From Siphlonurus alternatus (Eukaryota; Arthropoda; Insecta; Ephemeroptera; Siphlonuridae), in the NCBI GenBank assembly GCA_949825025.1, contig OX463781.1:5063370-5127369 (forward strand): 64,000 bases of DNA. Reading direction: 5' to 3'. Positions within the stretch are counted from its first letter, which is position 1. Each line of letters opens with the position of its first letter. Of the stretch, positions 37,514 to 46,894 are shown piece by piece. The notes beneath the pieces were generated by a model. The model did not search any database, was not told the origin of the DNA, and was given only the letters and a program-made list of their open reading frames with translations. The translations under genes were made by a program, and so were the position numbers.

Positions 37514-40500
37514 TACCTAATAGCTCCTTGCAGTGGTGACACGATGCTGCTGACTTCTCGTTTACTGTGCGTAGATGAGTCCTCGCAGTAGATGTCGGGG
37601 TAGTTGTTCCAAAATTTGTATTGCTGCTGGAGGAATTTGAATAAGCCAATGATTCAGAATTTGTTGTAATGTCGACTCTTGCCGACGGACCCGGTATTGG
37701 CGATAATGCCTGTCTACTTGTAGAAGGTGCAGGAGGAGCTACTGTTGTTTTTCTTGCAGTGTGGGGTTGATTAAGGGTTGGTGTGGTTTTTGCTGGAGGT
37801 GCAGGGAAGCGTGGTATTTCAGGTAGGTTTGATTGACGGGGGTTATTTGATTTACGGGTTGAGGAATTTGATTTTTGATTGGAATGTGCTGTATTTTTTT
37901 TTAAAATTGACTTTGGTCTGTTTCTTACAGGTACCATATTAAAATGCTTCTTGAAATAAACAAAATCTTTACTTTTATTACTTTTACGGATTCTATTACT
38001 AGAGGGCTGATTTTCTTCACCAGCTGTTTCCTTTTCTGACTGAGACACTTCAGACACATCAGTATTAAATAATAAGTCATTCATTAGTGAATATGCTGTA
38101 TCTAACACGTTTGAGCTAGCTTTAATTACTGTATCATATGAATTGCATAGACTCAGATTTATGGTTCTTTCACCTTTCAACAATTCATTCATTAGACTTT
38201 GAGACTGTATATAATAAGGAAAAACTGTTTTATATTGCCCAGCAACAATATCTATCCAGTCTTTTAACACCAAGTTAATTGATGGTCTGCCTTCATCATC
38301 AAGGTCATCAGAAAACTCGACAACCACGTAGCGTCTAAAAAGAATAACACATTATTAATTACTGTATTTGCAATTATTTTAAATATGTTGTTCAAGGTAA
38401 GAAAACACAGATGAACTGATCGAAGAAATTTCATACGATTAGCATATATACTGTACATCTTAGCAGTAAAAAAAATCTGAAATTATTTTGAGAGATTGAA
38501 CTTGGTATAAAAAACTCATAAAATAATGTTTTTGTTAATTTTTGTATGTACAATTTTAGTATTTTTCATGGGTTTTAGATATCAAGGCCCATCTCTTAAA
38601 AAATTCAGAATGTTTGTCACAATGCCAAGGATTACATTTGAATCAAATGGGACCAAGTCGCCAGCTGGTCCGTCTTATCTTACCCTGAATTTTATGAAAA
38701 TTAGTGTCTTAAAACAACAACAGTTAGTTTTTAGAATATTTTTAATTACTGTATGAAAGGTGTATAGGTTAAATTGTACGTCACATATCTTATGAAGGGA
38801 ATTGAATTAATTGATGTATTGACACCGATCAGCTGTTTTTTTAATTCAATTATATTTAAATGTAAACCTTGGCAGACGCACAAAAATTCTGAAATTTTTT
38901 TGGTAGATTTTAGAACCTTTAAGTCACAGAACTTAAAGTTTTTAGTTTGGCTCTCCATGATAAAGCATAAAGCCCTATGTTGAAAATTAAAAAAATTAAT
39001 TTAAAAAAAAAAAAACGGTTCGAATAATTGTTATGAAATTTTTTCTGTGACTTTAAGGTGCTAAAATCTATCTGCCAAAATAATTTCAGAATGTCAGAAT
39101 GTTTCTGCTAAGGTTTGCACGCTAATCAAATGGAACTAAAAAAACAGCTGACCGGTGTTACCTTACCCTTAGAGCAGGAAAACAAAAGTTAGTGTCATTA
39201 TTGCCATGTTTTTTTTTTAATGAATTGAAAAATAATAATGGTTAGTCACACCTCACTAAAGGAAAAAACACATTCTTTTTGAAGTATGGAAGTAGAGCAC
39301 CTTTAAATTTGATATCTGAGAGAGAAAAGAACTCATTTCGGCCATTATCGGGTATTGATTCAAACATAAATATTGACAAGTTTGGAGAATTAATAGGATA
39401 ATCAAAAAATGATGCCTTGTGCTTTAATTTTTGGCCAACAAAAGCAATTTCACCAGTAGAAGACTGAATGAAATTTTTTATAATTACAACTGAGTCATCA
39501 TTAAGCATAACATTTCTATCCTTCGGCAACGTTGACAGTTTTTGCCCTTTGTATATCAACTTGGAGAACACCTCACCACTTATATCATACACAATGTTAT
39601 TGATTTTACTTGAGTCAACTAAGTAAGTTGATACATCATATTTACTTGAGGGGCATAATGGTGCTTCCATAATTCTATTACAAAGCTGTTGCAATGGAGA
39701 ATTTGGTTTTTTTAAGAGTTGTTTTAAGCTATGCAGTAGATTTTCAAACATAAATGCACTAAAGCTATCCAATGGACCATACATTCTAGCATCAGCAGCA
39801 AGATGAATGAGAGAATGAATATTGTAAACTAACAATTCTGGACCATATATTTCAGAAGCATTTTGAACAAAAATTTTGAGTAACTCCTCAGCATAATTTA
39901 CGTATTGCGAGACAAGATCAGGTCTTACTAGAATTGTTATTGCAACAAATAGTATCATAAAGTTATTGTATTCTTTTTCTGGAAGATGCTTCTTTAATAC
40001 AAGGGGTCCAGTGTAAAGCAAAAAGCTTCTGAATTCGGTGGCTTTCCAACGTTCTAGTTCAGTCAGTGACCGTGGTTGCCTGTTGAAATCAGAAGGCCAA
40101 AATTCTCTCATATTTATAAGATGTTGGCTAATTAAATCACATGTACTTGAAGCAAAAACACAACGGTAATAGCGTGTCCCTCGTTTCCATAAGAACAGTA
40201 AGCGCCTCATTACACCTAAGCAAACCAGGTGCATATAGTCCAGGGGAAATTGGGTTACCATCCCAATATCTAGATCAAGTAATGGTGAGGTTACATTAGG
40301 TTTGTGATGATGATGGTCTGATTTTTGACGGAATGACTCGTCACTTCGTAGCTGGGCACAGAGGTCAAGGAAAACTTGACGACCTATCCACTGACCCTTT
40401 TGTATGCAGTGATCACAGCCATACTTAGCATTATATGGAACACAGCACTTTAAGTACGCTTTGGCAGGTGCGTCACAGATAAAGTTTCGGAGGATAATAT

Positions 40501-42099
40501 TTACAATGTGATTTTCAAAGTTTAAGCCTAATTGTTGAAGTTCACTTAATTCTGTGACAAATTTTTGCAAGTATAAATCAAGGGGAGGTTTAGAATTTCC
40601 ACAATACAATGCTACAACAAATGGAGGTAACTGTTTAAATTCAAGTAATGAGCAAAGAATAGGCCACACCTGGATATTGCTACTCTTATATAAGGGTAGC
40701 CCATCAACATTAAATGTAAGATTTAGATTATATAATGGTACAGTTTTGTCTTGAGATCTCAGATACTCTAGCAGGGTTGGTCTAATGCCAAAGTAAGCAA
40801 ACTCGCCGGATCTCATTTCTTCTACGATAGATGAACGTGGCGTTGACAAGAGAGTCCTCGAGTCCTTTGGTAGGCCTGGGACAAACTCTTGTAAGCCAGA
40901 CAACAACGCTGATACAGAGTTCATTGATGGCCTGTATTTTTGGGACCAAGATTTTAAAAAACCTTTGCATCTCTCTGTGCTAGACAAAAATTCAATACCA
41001 TCAATGTCTACAATTTCATTGTCAGTAAAATTAACATCTGATAAATCTCTTTCTCCATATTGAGGGTTATTATTTTGAGCTAGCCTTTCATCCACTTGGC
41101 TATCATTGCTATCGGTGGCGTCTGAATTTACTCCCTGCACTGAAATTTCAGGAATTTCTATGGGGTCAACGTCTGATTGGCCAATTCCAGAATCAGTTAT
41201 TAACCCCACAGAAATTGACTCATCTTCAATCCTATTTGATATTTCATTAATAGTTGCTAAACGTTCATAATTGTCAACTAAATTTTGACCTTCAAAGATG
41301 AACTGACAACTATCAATGCGGCGGCGCACTGACCGAGCTGCTTCTATTTTTTGTACCCTTCGTAACCTCTTCCTCTCCATTTTTTTTTTTACTTTTTGAA
41401 GTACAGTCAATCAATTACAACTATCATGTAATTAGAAATTAATATTAGTTTCAGTAACATTTGTTAAGTGAGCCATACATTGTTAAAAGTAATAAAAGTA
41501 AAGGACTTTGTTAATGGAATAACATAAATATTCCCCGTTAACACAGAAAAAGTTACTATACAGCATGGGATATAAATTGTTAATATATTAAAAACAATGG
41601 GGTAATAATATAGGTTAGGAAAAGGAAGTTTTAAACCAAGTGTCGAACTTACTTCATTTTGTCAGGCTCTTGTAAACGTGGCCTACCATCAACCTCTTCA
41701 GTTTCCAAAAAGACCTCATTGCTTTCTCGCGAGTCATCACTCGATTTGCTGCAAAAAAAAATGTAAGAATAAATATTTAAAAAAAAAAATCAAAGATGTT
41801 TGGTTTATAATTAACTTTATCTAGTGTTAGGGAGTTTTAATGAATGCTAATTAAATAACAACCTTTTACATATATATTAATTATATGCTTTAATTACATT
41901 ATATGCATTAATTATAATGCATTATATGCATATAAATAAACATGGTTGCGAGGAGCTATAGATATTCATGAATACTGTATGTATGCATACGTTACATTAT
42001 TTCACTCCTACTTTTCTATTATTGTAAGGTTTATGGTTTATATACACACATACGAACTCAGTATATTATAATTTTGTATGTTACAGCAAGAGTAAATTT

Positions 42100-42167
<68 letters not shown>

Positions 42168-42560
42168 TAAATATATAAAACCCCAACTGAAATTTTTAGC
42201 AAGTATGTCAAATTTCTGCATGCACAAAGTGTATGCACAATTTTTACACTATTTATGCATACACTGCTTAAAAGAACTATGTTATTTACAGAGTTCAATG
42301 AGCATAGTATTTGCAATTTGGAATGCATAAAAAAATTACAGGAACAAAAGAGCCATAAGAGCATGAAAGAAAGTTTTAAAGCAATATATTTTACATATAT
42401 TATAATATGTGGCATTTTATTTTATGTGGCTGGATTATTTTATCCCGCCATTTTCCTTAATGACACAAAACTAACAAATCAGACGGGTATGTATAGTGAA
42501 AATCATGCTTTTTAACTACAAAAAGGTTGTAAATTGCACTTATTTTACTTACTTGCTCAT
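35198..42560 (-). CDS. Six-exon DUF4806-domain gene of the CACTA element (521 aa), putative TnpA-like partner
   Basis: Exons in transcript order: 42560-42553, 41748-41653, 38334-37517, 37049-36841, 36281-36113, 35463-35198. They total 1,566 nt, exactly 522 codons including the TAG stop, and all five introns are GT-AG with matching phases. Protein: acidic Ser-rich start (1-34); a KRYVVVEFSDD segment (35-45) typical of the N-terminus of DUF4806 proteins, with DWI about 20 residues on; a Ser/Thr/Pro/Asn-rich basic linker (about 110-290); CHHC just before a short coiled coil (about 305-330); a DUF4806-like domain (about 353-433) with LPAESVESVLELEKRL, ILYLSSRG and FSWAGSDIRRPF; and a basic tail containing VVESAIKKWFRGA, ending in an acidic patch. 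Function of DUF4806 is not established. By position and by analogy with plant En/Spm it may be a terminal-repeat-binding regulator or accessory protein; that is inference. Its second intron contains the whole transposase gene. Confidence 0.83.
36113..36281 (-). CDS. Exon 5 of the DUF4806-like gene
   Basis: Acceptor TTTTTACAG, donor GTAATA. Encodes the second half of the DUF4806-like domain: ILYLSSRG, then VVQILQEIFTP and the Trp-containing FSWAG followed by RRPFRKLDETLYCIQ. Confidence 0.85.
36626..36642 (+). repeat. Poly-G run in intron 4 of the DUF4806-like gene
   Basis: 17 consecutive G in an AT-rich intron. On the transcribed strand it is a C run. Confidence 0.85.
36841..37049 (-). CDS. 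Exon 4 of the DUF4806-like gene
   Basis: Acceptor TTACAG, donor GTAAGT, ending in phase 0. Encodes a coiled-coil-like VRQLQADVTDLREMM and the first half of the DUF4806-like domain through ELEKRLINKELKAQL. Confidence 0.85.
37277..37411. mobile_element. Small palindromic MITE in intron 3 of the DUF4806-like gene
   Basis: Ends AATGGCCGTAAGTTG and CAACTTACGGCCATT are perfect complements; inner GAGAATAATCTGAG pairs loosely with GATAATTCTCAG. Confidence 0.7.
37454..37511 (+). repeat. (TG)n microsatellite at an intron start
   Basis: About 58 bp. Read on the minus strand it is (CA)n beginning 5 bases after the first intron base downstream of exon 3. Confidence 0.95.
37517..38334 (-). CDS. Exon 3 of the DUF4806-like gene
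   Basis: Acceptor TTCTTTTTAG, donor GTAATA. Encodes RYVVVEFSDD, then a low-complexity Ser/Thr/Pro-rich region ending CHHCKELL. A (TG)n microsatellite (read as (CA)n in the transcript) begins only a few bases beyond the donor, so naive translation runs into a false His-Thr repeat. Confidence 0.85.
38820..39164 (-). mobile_element. Family D palindromic MITE nested in the CACTA element
   Basis: Arms GACACCGATCAGCTGTTTTT and AAACAGCTGACCGGTGTTAC. Lies in intron 2 of the DUF4806-like gene, about 80 bp past the transposase stop, so it interrupts no coding sequence. Confidence 0.72.
39242..41380 (-). CDS. Tnp2-like DDE transposase of CACTA/EnSpm type, 712 aa
   Basis: Uninterrupted single-exon frame. 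The ATG at 41380-41378 is chosen because the frame above it soon reaches a stop with no earlier ATG. The N-terminal 20-30 residues are Lys/Arg-rich (possible nuclear signal), followed by an acidic region to about residue 130. The catalytic core resembles Tnp2 transposases: NVDGLPLY with D226, then VWPIL and LPPF; CDAPAKAYL with D303; the C(2)C knuckle GCDHC (C322, C325); DYMHLVCLGVMRRL (D381, H384); and the helical region with IHSLIHLAAD followed by GPLDSFSAFMFEN (candidate catalytic E546). The family cuts and reinserts element DNA in the nucleus after binding the terminal and subterminal repeats. The gene sits entirely within intron 2 of the DUF4806-like gene, same strand. No frameshift or stop interrupts it, which suggests recent activity. 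How its mRNA is made (own promoter, intron retention or alternative splicing) is not visible. Assignment to the broader CMC superfamily is firm; the subgroup is less so. Confidence 0.9.
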   Translation of the reverse strand: MERKRLRRVQKIEAARSVRRRIDSCQFIFEGQNLVDNYERLATINEISNRIEDESISVGLITDSGIGQSDVDPIEIPEISVQGVNSDATDSNDSQVDERLAQNNNPQYGERDLSDVNFTDNEIVDIDGIEFLSSTERCKGFLKSWSQKYRPSMNSVSALLSGLQEFVPGLPKDSRTLLSTPRSSIVEEMRSGEFAYFGIRPTLLEYLRSQDKTVPLYNLNLTFNVDGLPLYKSSNIQVWPILCSLLEFKQLPPFVVALYCGNSKPPLDLYLQKFVTELSELQQLGLNFENHIVNIILRNFICDAPAKAYLKCCVPYNAKYGCDHCIQKGQWIGRQVFLDLCAQLRSDESFRQKSDHHHHKPNVTSPLLDLDIGMVTQFPLDYMHLVCLGVMRRLLFLWKRGTRYYRCVFASSTCDLISQHLINMREFWPSDFNRQPRSLTELERWKATEFRSFLLYTGPLVLKKHLPEKEYNNFMILFVAITILVRPDLVSQYVNYAEELLKIFVQNASEIYGPELLVYNIHSLIHLAADARMYGPLDSFSAFMFENLLHSLKQLLKKPNSPLQQLCNRIMEAPLCPSSKYDVSTYLVDSSKINNIVYDISGEVFSKLIYKGQKLSTLPKDRNVMLNDDSVVIIKNFIQSSTGEIAFVGQKLKHKASFFDYPINSPNLSIFMFESIPDNGRNEFFSLSDIKFKGALLPYFKKNVFFPLVRCD
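41653..41748 (-). CDS. Exon 2 of the DUF4806-like gene
   Basis: Preceded by a T-rich acceptor ending GCAG and followed by GTAAGT. Encodes an acidic stretch ending QEPDKMK. Its last two bases join exon 3 to give a Lys before RYVVVEF. The transposase frame begins about 270 bp downstream, inside the following intron. Confidence 0.78.
42102..42160 (+). repeat. (TA)n microsatellite
   Basis: About 58 bp of TA repeat inside intron 1 of the DUF4806-like gene. Confidence 0.93.
42553..42560 (-). CDS. Exon 1 (8-nt coding part) of the DUF4806-like gene
   Basis: ATG AGC AA followed directly by the strong donor GTAAGT. The two leftover bases join the first base of exon 2 to give Met-Ser-Asn-Lys. Chosen because it is the in-phase ATG next to a consensus donor upstream of exon 2. 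The 5' UTR would extend toward 42700. Confidence 0.7.
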
Positions 42561-42720
42561 TTTTCACGCCCAACAGCAGCTTATACCAATTAATTTTATT
42601 CCTTCTTCTAAGGTGTCATACAACAGAGACAAACCAAGCGGCCACCTTGGATTTTGTTTTAACGTTCTTCAATTTGTGACGTGTTTCCGGTGTGCATCAC
42701 TTGCGCGCTCATTAACTTGA
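42561..42720 (-). promoter_or_regulatory. Probable promoter/5' UTR of the CACTA element genes
   Basis: A GC-richer island immediately upstream of the exon-1 ATG, in a surrounding region that is nearly all A/T. It contains ACACGTCAC, ACCGGAAAC and the imperfect palindrome CCAAGGTGGCCGCTTGG. No TATA box position can be defended. Placement rests on its position upstream of the first coding exon. Confidence 0.35.
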
Positions 42721-42841
42721 AATTCATTTTTCTTTTAGTATTATACTTTTAGCAGAGAAGCGATCGAATAAAATAAGTCATAAAATTATTAAATAATATC
42801 ATATGCATCATAGGCTTGAACGTATCCTCAAAACACTAATA

Positions 42842-42844
<3 letters not shown>

Positions 42845-42919
<75 letters not shown>
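42845..42919 (+). repeat. (TA)n microsatellite
   Basis: About 74 bp of TA repeat upstream of the probable promoter region. Shorter TA runs continue to 43170. Confidence 0.93.
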
Positions 42920-42920
<1 letters not shown>

Positions 42921-43369
42921 CATATTACAATTACCATCAAAAAAGTAAAGAAAATTATTTAGCATATATATTATATAATAATAAAATATAATATAATATT
43001 TTTAATTTCAACGGCTATATATATATACATATACATATATAATATCAATATGTGGCTGCATTTTATTTTTACTAATTCCATATATATATATAATATATAT
43101 ATACATATATGGAAATAGTAAAAATAAAAATAAATTTATATAATTATATACATATATATATATTAATTATTTAAATTATCGCAAATGAAAATAAATACAA
43201 AAATGCGTACCAAATATATATATTATTATACAATATATGAATATTCAATAGCAAATTTTATTTGCAAAATTATTTGCATGGTGAATTCATATAATAATAT
43301 GGTTAAAAATATTGATTAATTTTTTGTAAAAAATTAATAAATAAATTTTGAAGTTCAAATTTATGGATG

Positions 43370-43533
43370 GCATTCCAGCGCTGGCCGGCATATGGGCCTG
43401 TGAAGGCAAACCGCATGCTGGCACTCCATCAGATTACCGACTGCCGGCCACTGCTGGCAAGCCTTCTGCCAGCAGTACCAGCAGCAGACCGGCGGTAGGC
43501 CATCTGCAGGCCAGCATAGCATGGTTTGCTGGG
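43370..43533 (-). repeat. Right terminal and subterminal repeat region of the CACTA element
   Basis: GC-rich block ending TGGTTTGCTGGG at 43533, with repeated GCTGGC, GCCGGC and CTGCCAG motifs. It mirrors the left end in inverted orientation. Confidence 0.75.
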
Positions 43534-43984
43534 TTGTTATTGAATGATAAATAATTGTTTCATACTTTATGAAAACAATATAAATTTCACTGAAATTAAA
43601 TTTAAATAACATAAAAGTAATAATATAAACAAAATATGAAAAACAATAACAAAGTATTACAAAATATAATAACAATCATGCAATAAATGTAAAACAAAAA
43701 TTTTATGACTTTATATTATTTTTTATTATACAATTTAATAAATCTGAATATAAATAATCGTTATGTGCACAATATTGAATAATAAAATATATAATATTCT
43801 ATTGAATAAAATACGAAACAAAATTGATGATGGATATCATAAACATAGAAATCAATTTTTAATGTCATAAAAATTATATTGTTGAAATGTTTTCAGTTGA
43901 AAAATATCAGTCATTCATTGTTTTAGTGTGCGAACTAGTGAAATGTTAAATATTTTATGATAGAGGTGTAGTTGTGAAGTTTGT

Positions 43985-44400
43985 ATGTGGAGAGAGAGAC
44001 AGGAAGGGAGAGAAAGAAAGTGAGATACAGGGAGAGAGGGACGAATAAAATAGAGAGTTAGTATAGAGAATGAGAGCTAGAGAGCGAGTGAAAATGAGAG
44101 AGAACGACGGGAGAAAGAGAGCGAATTATTAGATAGAGAGAGAGAGCGGTAGGGAGGAAGAGAGAGAGGGAGAGGGAGAAAGAGTGAAAATGAGAGACAG
44201 CGAGGGGGGAAAGAGAGAGGAGAGCGACGGTTTTGCCAAGTGTCAGAGCAGCCACTCTCGCTTGTATTTCGCTGCCGCGGTGACATTTCACCTCCCCCCC
44301 CCCCCCCCGCGGTGTCACGGCATCATCGCTCACTTCCGCTGCCGCTCTCTCCACATATTCCTCGCGCCTCTCTTCACCTACACGACGTATGATAATAAAT
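43985..44400. other. Purine-rich tract joined to a GC-rich block
   Basis: About 240 bp of GA-rich but non-periodic sequence, then GCTGCCGCGGTGACATTTC, a run of about 17 C and CGCGGTGTCACGG, the last forming an inverted pair with CCGCGGTGACA. No convincing coding frame. It could be a promoter-like island or another transposon core. Confidence 0.4.
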
Positions 44401-44563
44401 GATAGTGAGTTCCCCGCTCAGATTAAATTCAAGTGAATTTATACAACGTAGTTTCTTACTTTAAACGCATATATAATTGATACTGTGATTGTAAATCATC
44501 GTGAATGTATGTTTTCAATGTTTGTATGGTAAATTTCAATTACTAATAAATATATTTAAATAT

Positions 44564-44837
44564 CCTGAGTTGAAATAAATTTAATGTTTTATTCGCTATA
44601 TTAAGCTCTCTTCTCGTCTAATTTTTTCCTATTTTGCACCACTTTATAAGATAAAAAAGAATGCAAAAGATGAGATTACGTCTTTTTTCCTCTTCTTAAG
44701 CATCAAAAATGTTCAAAATGTTCTTTTAATTTTTATAACTTCACTTTAAGCTTCGAGGAAAAAATAAGATGTGTTTTACAGGTAAAAAGATTAGGTTTAA
44801 ACGTGTAAAGCTTGAGTAGAATTTTTTTTTTAACTAG
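44564..44837 (-). mobile_element. Family A element
   Basis: Ends CCTGAGTTGAAATAAATTT and TTTTTTTAACTAG, with core ATAAGATGTGTTTTACAGGT. Confidence 0.75.
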
Positions 44838-44888
44838 TGTATATTATATACTGTCAGTATATCCTTACAATGATGTAACATAATGTTG

Positions 44889-45090
44889 CAGCATTATAAT
44901 ATATCTCTCGTCCGACCATGATATATTATACAATAATGAGGTATTTGCCTAGAATGATAGTGTGCAATAATGACCTGTCTGCTAATTAAATCAAGTGGGT
45001 GATTTAACGAGCTGTAAATTGATATCCTCATTGTTACATACTAACCTGATTTAGCAGAGAGTTTATTATTGCATAGTAGAATGTTATACC
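44889..45090. repeat. Palindromic repeat, copy 2
   Basis: TAATGACCTGTCTGCTAAT and TGATTTAGCAGAGAGTTTA, with an AGCTGTAAATTGAT centre as in copy 1. Confidence 0.45.
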
Positions 45091-45143
45091 TTATTGTTCC
45101 AGATGTAATATTTTTTTTAATACTTTAAACATATTTTAAGCTA

Positions 45144-45406
45144 CCCTAGTTGAAATAAATTTCATCTTTTCTTTGCTATTCATCTCTCCTCTCGTCTTTT
45201 GTCCTCTTATTTTTCTCCATTTTAAAGGAAAAAAAAGAGGGAAAAAGACGAGATTACATATTTTTTCCTCTTCTTGAGCATAAAATGTTAGAAATAAATT
45301 CTTTATTTCACTTTGAGTGAAGAGGAAATAAGATGTGTTAGAGGTATAAAGATTATATTTAGACATGCTACTTAGATGAGTTGAAGACGTAATTTTTCAA
45401 CTAGGG
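45144..45406 (-). mobile_element. Family A element, well preserved
   Basis: Ends CCCTAGTTGAAATAAATTTC and AATTTTTCAACTAGGG: 11 bp of perfect terminal inverted repeat (CCCTAGTTGAA). Confidence 0.8.
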
Positions 45407-46175
45407 TGTTTTACAATGATACATTTTTTTTTTTTACTTTAAAGTAAAAGCCCATATCATGGAGGCTTCAAGTATTTCACAGCGGGAAAATTTTCTCCAT
45501 AAGCCTCCATGTTATAAAATTTGAATTTTGTTTCGATAATTATTAAAGCAATCAATTTGAAAACAACTTCTTCTACCCTCCATTCTTCTTAAAATGAATC
45601 AAGAACTCATTTTCTACTTAAAATTTTCTTTTATGTCAAAAAATGGTAATTTTGATTTTTTTTTTTTACATGAGTTTAGATAGGACGGTGGGAACACCGC
45701 AAAATCAGCTGACTTGAAGCCTCTATAGCATACATAAGTAATATATCAAAAGCTGCTTTATATTTACATTAGTATGCATTTGTGTCGATAAAAAAAATGC
45801 ATTTTTTTTTTATAAAGATAACAGTGTAAGTACAAAACTCAACATTGAGTTGTTGATATAGAATATTTTTTTTCCTTTCTTTATTTCTTTCTGTGTTAGT
45901 TCTAAAAGTATGCAAACTTTTGTAAAAAATATCTCGTATTGAAAATAGATGCGAAACAAAATGAAGCACATTCAATCTATTCTCTCCTTTTTTTTTCTCT
46001 CAGATTGTGTATATGTGTGAAGGTAACATTGCTCAACGTTCTGCCTTTGTAAGAAGAAAGAAGGTGTACCTTGATTTCCATACCCCCCATACGACACACT
46101 CCTTCTTCTATTGTGGCTCTACTGTGTTGGAACTGGGAAAAGAGAAGGGCATATGGCGGACCGTGTTCTCAAGGG

Positions 46176-46276
<101 letters not shown>

Positions 46277-46700
46277 AGTAGAGTGCTACAGTCCTTTTGG
46301 TTGACATTTTTAAGGGAGGGGGGATAACAAAATAATCTCATTTTCAGTTGAATCACGTCTAGAAATCAGATTGATTTTGACTTTTTATGTATCATATAAT
46401 AAAAAAAAATATATATAGATACAACAAACCACAAAACAAATTCTTAATATTATATCAATAGATTTTTTTTATCATATATATATTTTTAGTCAGTTATCTT
46501 ATAAGGTTTATGTATTTGTATAAACATACATTTGCGTACATTTTTATGCTATCTAACAAAGTTTACTTTTTTGGAATTTATTTTAATGTTTCAAGCAAAT
46601 GCTTATTTTTAAAATATATAATATTTACGCATGCTCAATTAGTTTTATGTAACAATTAACACTCGTTTTTTAATGAGTAAAATAATTGTTCACTAAAGGA

Positions 46701-46894
46701 ATGGACAATTAACGTGCATAACATTTTTTAGTGCAAAAATGAATAGAGGGCAAAGTTATGCTATTTTGATTTCTCTCAGATTTTTTAGAGATCCGGGAAC
46801 AATTTTTCTGAAAAATCTAAAAATATTTAGGGTAATATAATTTGATCCCGTCTATCAATTTCTGCAATAAAATATTTCATGCAGGTCGTCCATT
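46701..46894 (+). mobile_element. Family C variant with internal deletion
   Basis: Ends ATGGACAATTAACGTG and GCAGGTCGTCCAT. Arms AATGAATAGAGGGCAAAGTT and TTTGATCCCGTCTATCAATT are kept, but the central hairpin is missing. Confidence 0.62.

Larger units (their letters stand above)
34366..43533 (-). mobile_element. Complete CACTA/EnSpm-like DNA transposon (9,168 bp)
   Basis: Seen: the left end reads CCCAGCAAACCA at 34366, and the reverse complement of the right end (43533 inward) reads the same 12 bases. After a 6-bp divergent stretch both ends continue TGCTGGCCT, then one differing base and CAG. About 150 bp at each end is GC-rich and packed with GCTGGC/GCCAGC motifs in both orientations, in a window that is otherwise AT-rich. 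Between them lie an intact Tnp2-like transposase gene and an intact spliced DUF4806-like gene, both on the minus strand. Known: CACTA/EnSpm elements carry short terminal repeats, subterminal repeat arrays, a Tnp2-type transposase and a second DNA-binding gene. Inferred: this is a full-length, potentially autonomous copy. The flanks share only TT next to each end, so a target duplication is at most 2 bp and not convincing. The terminal CCC differs from the classical CACTA/CACTG, so subgroup assignment is tentative. Confidence 0.85.

Noticed and set aside
37413..37516. C-terminal His-Thr repeat of the long frame 38327-37413
   Set aside because: It is intronic (TG)n read-through; a donor at 37516 and an in-phase downstream exon explain the gene better.
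40554..40970. Short frames on either strand within 39242-41380
   Set aside because: Shadows of the transposase coding sequence.
42038..42415. 125-codon frame with an Ile-Tyr repeat
   Set aside because: Driven by (TA)n; same for 42803-42991 and 52451-52702.
34361..43538. A clear target-site duplication for the CACTA element
   Set aside because: Flanks are ATGTT and TTGTT; only a TT next to each end is shared, too little in AT-rich DNA to claim.
43348..43675. Frames over the right transposon end
   Set aside because: Same reason; they cross from subterminal repeats into flanking AT-rich DNA.
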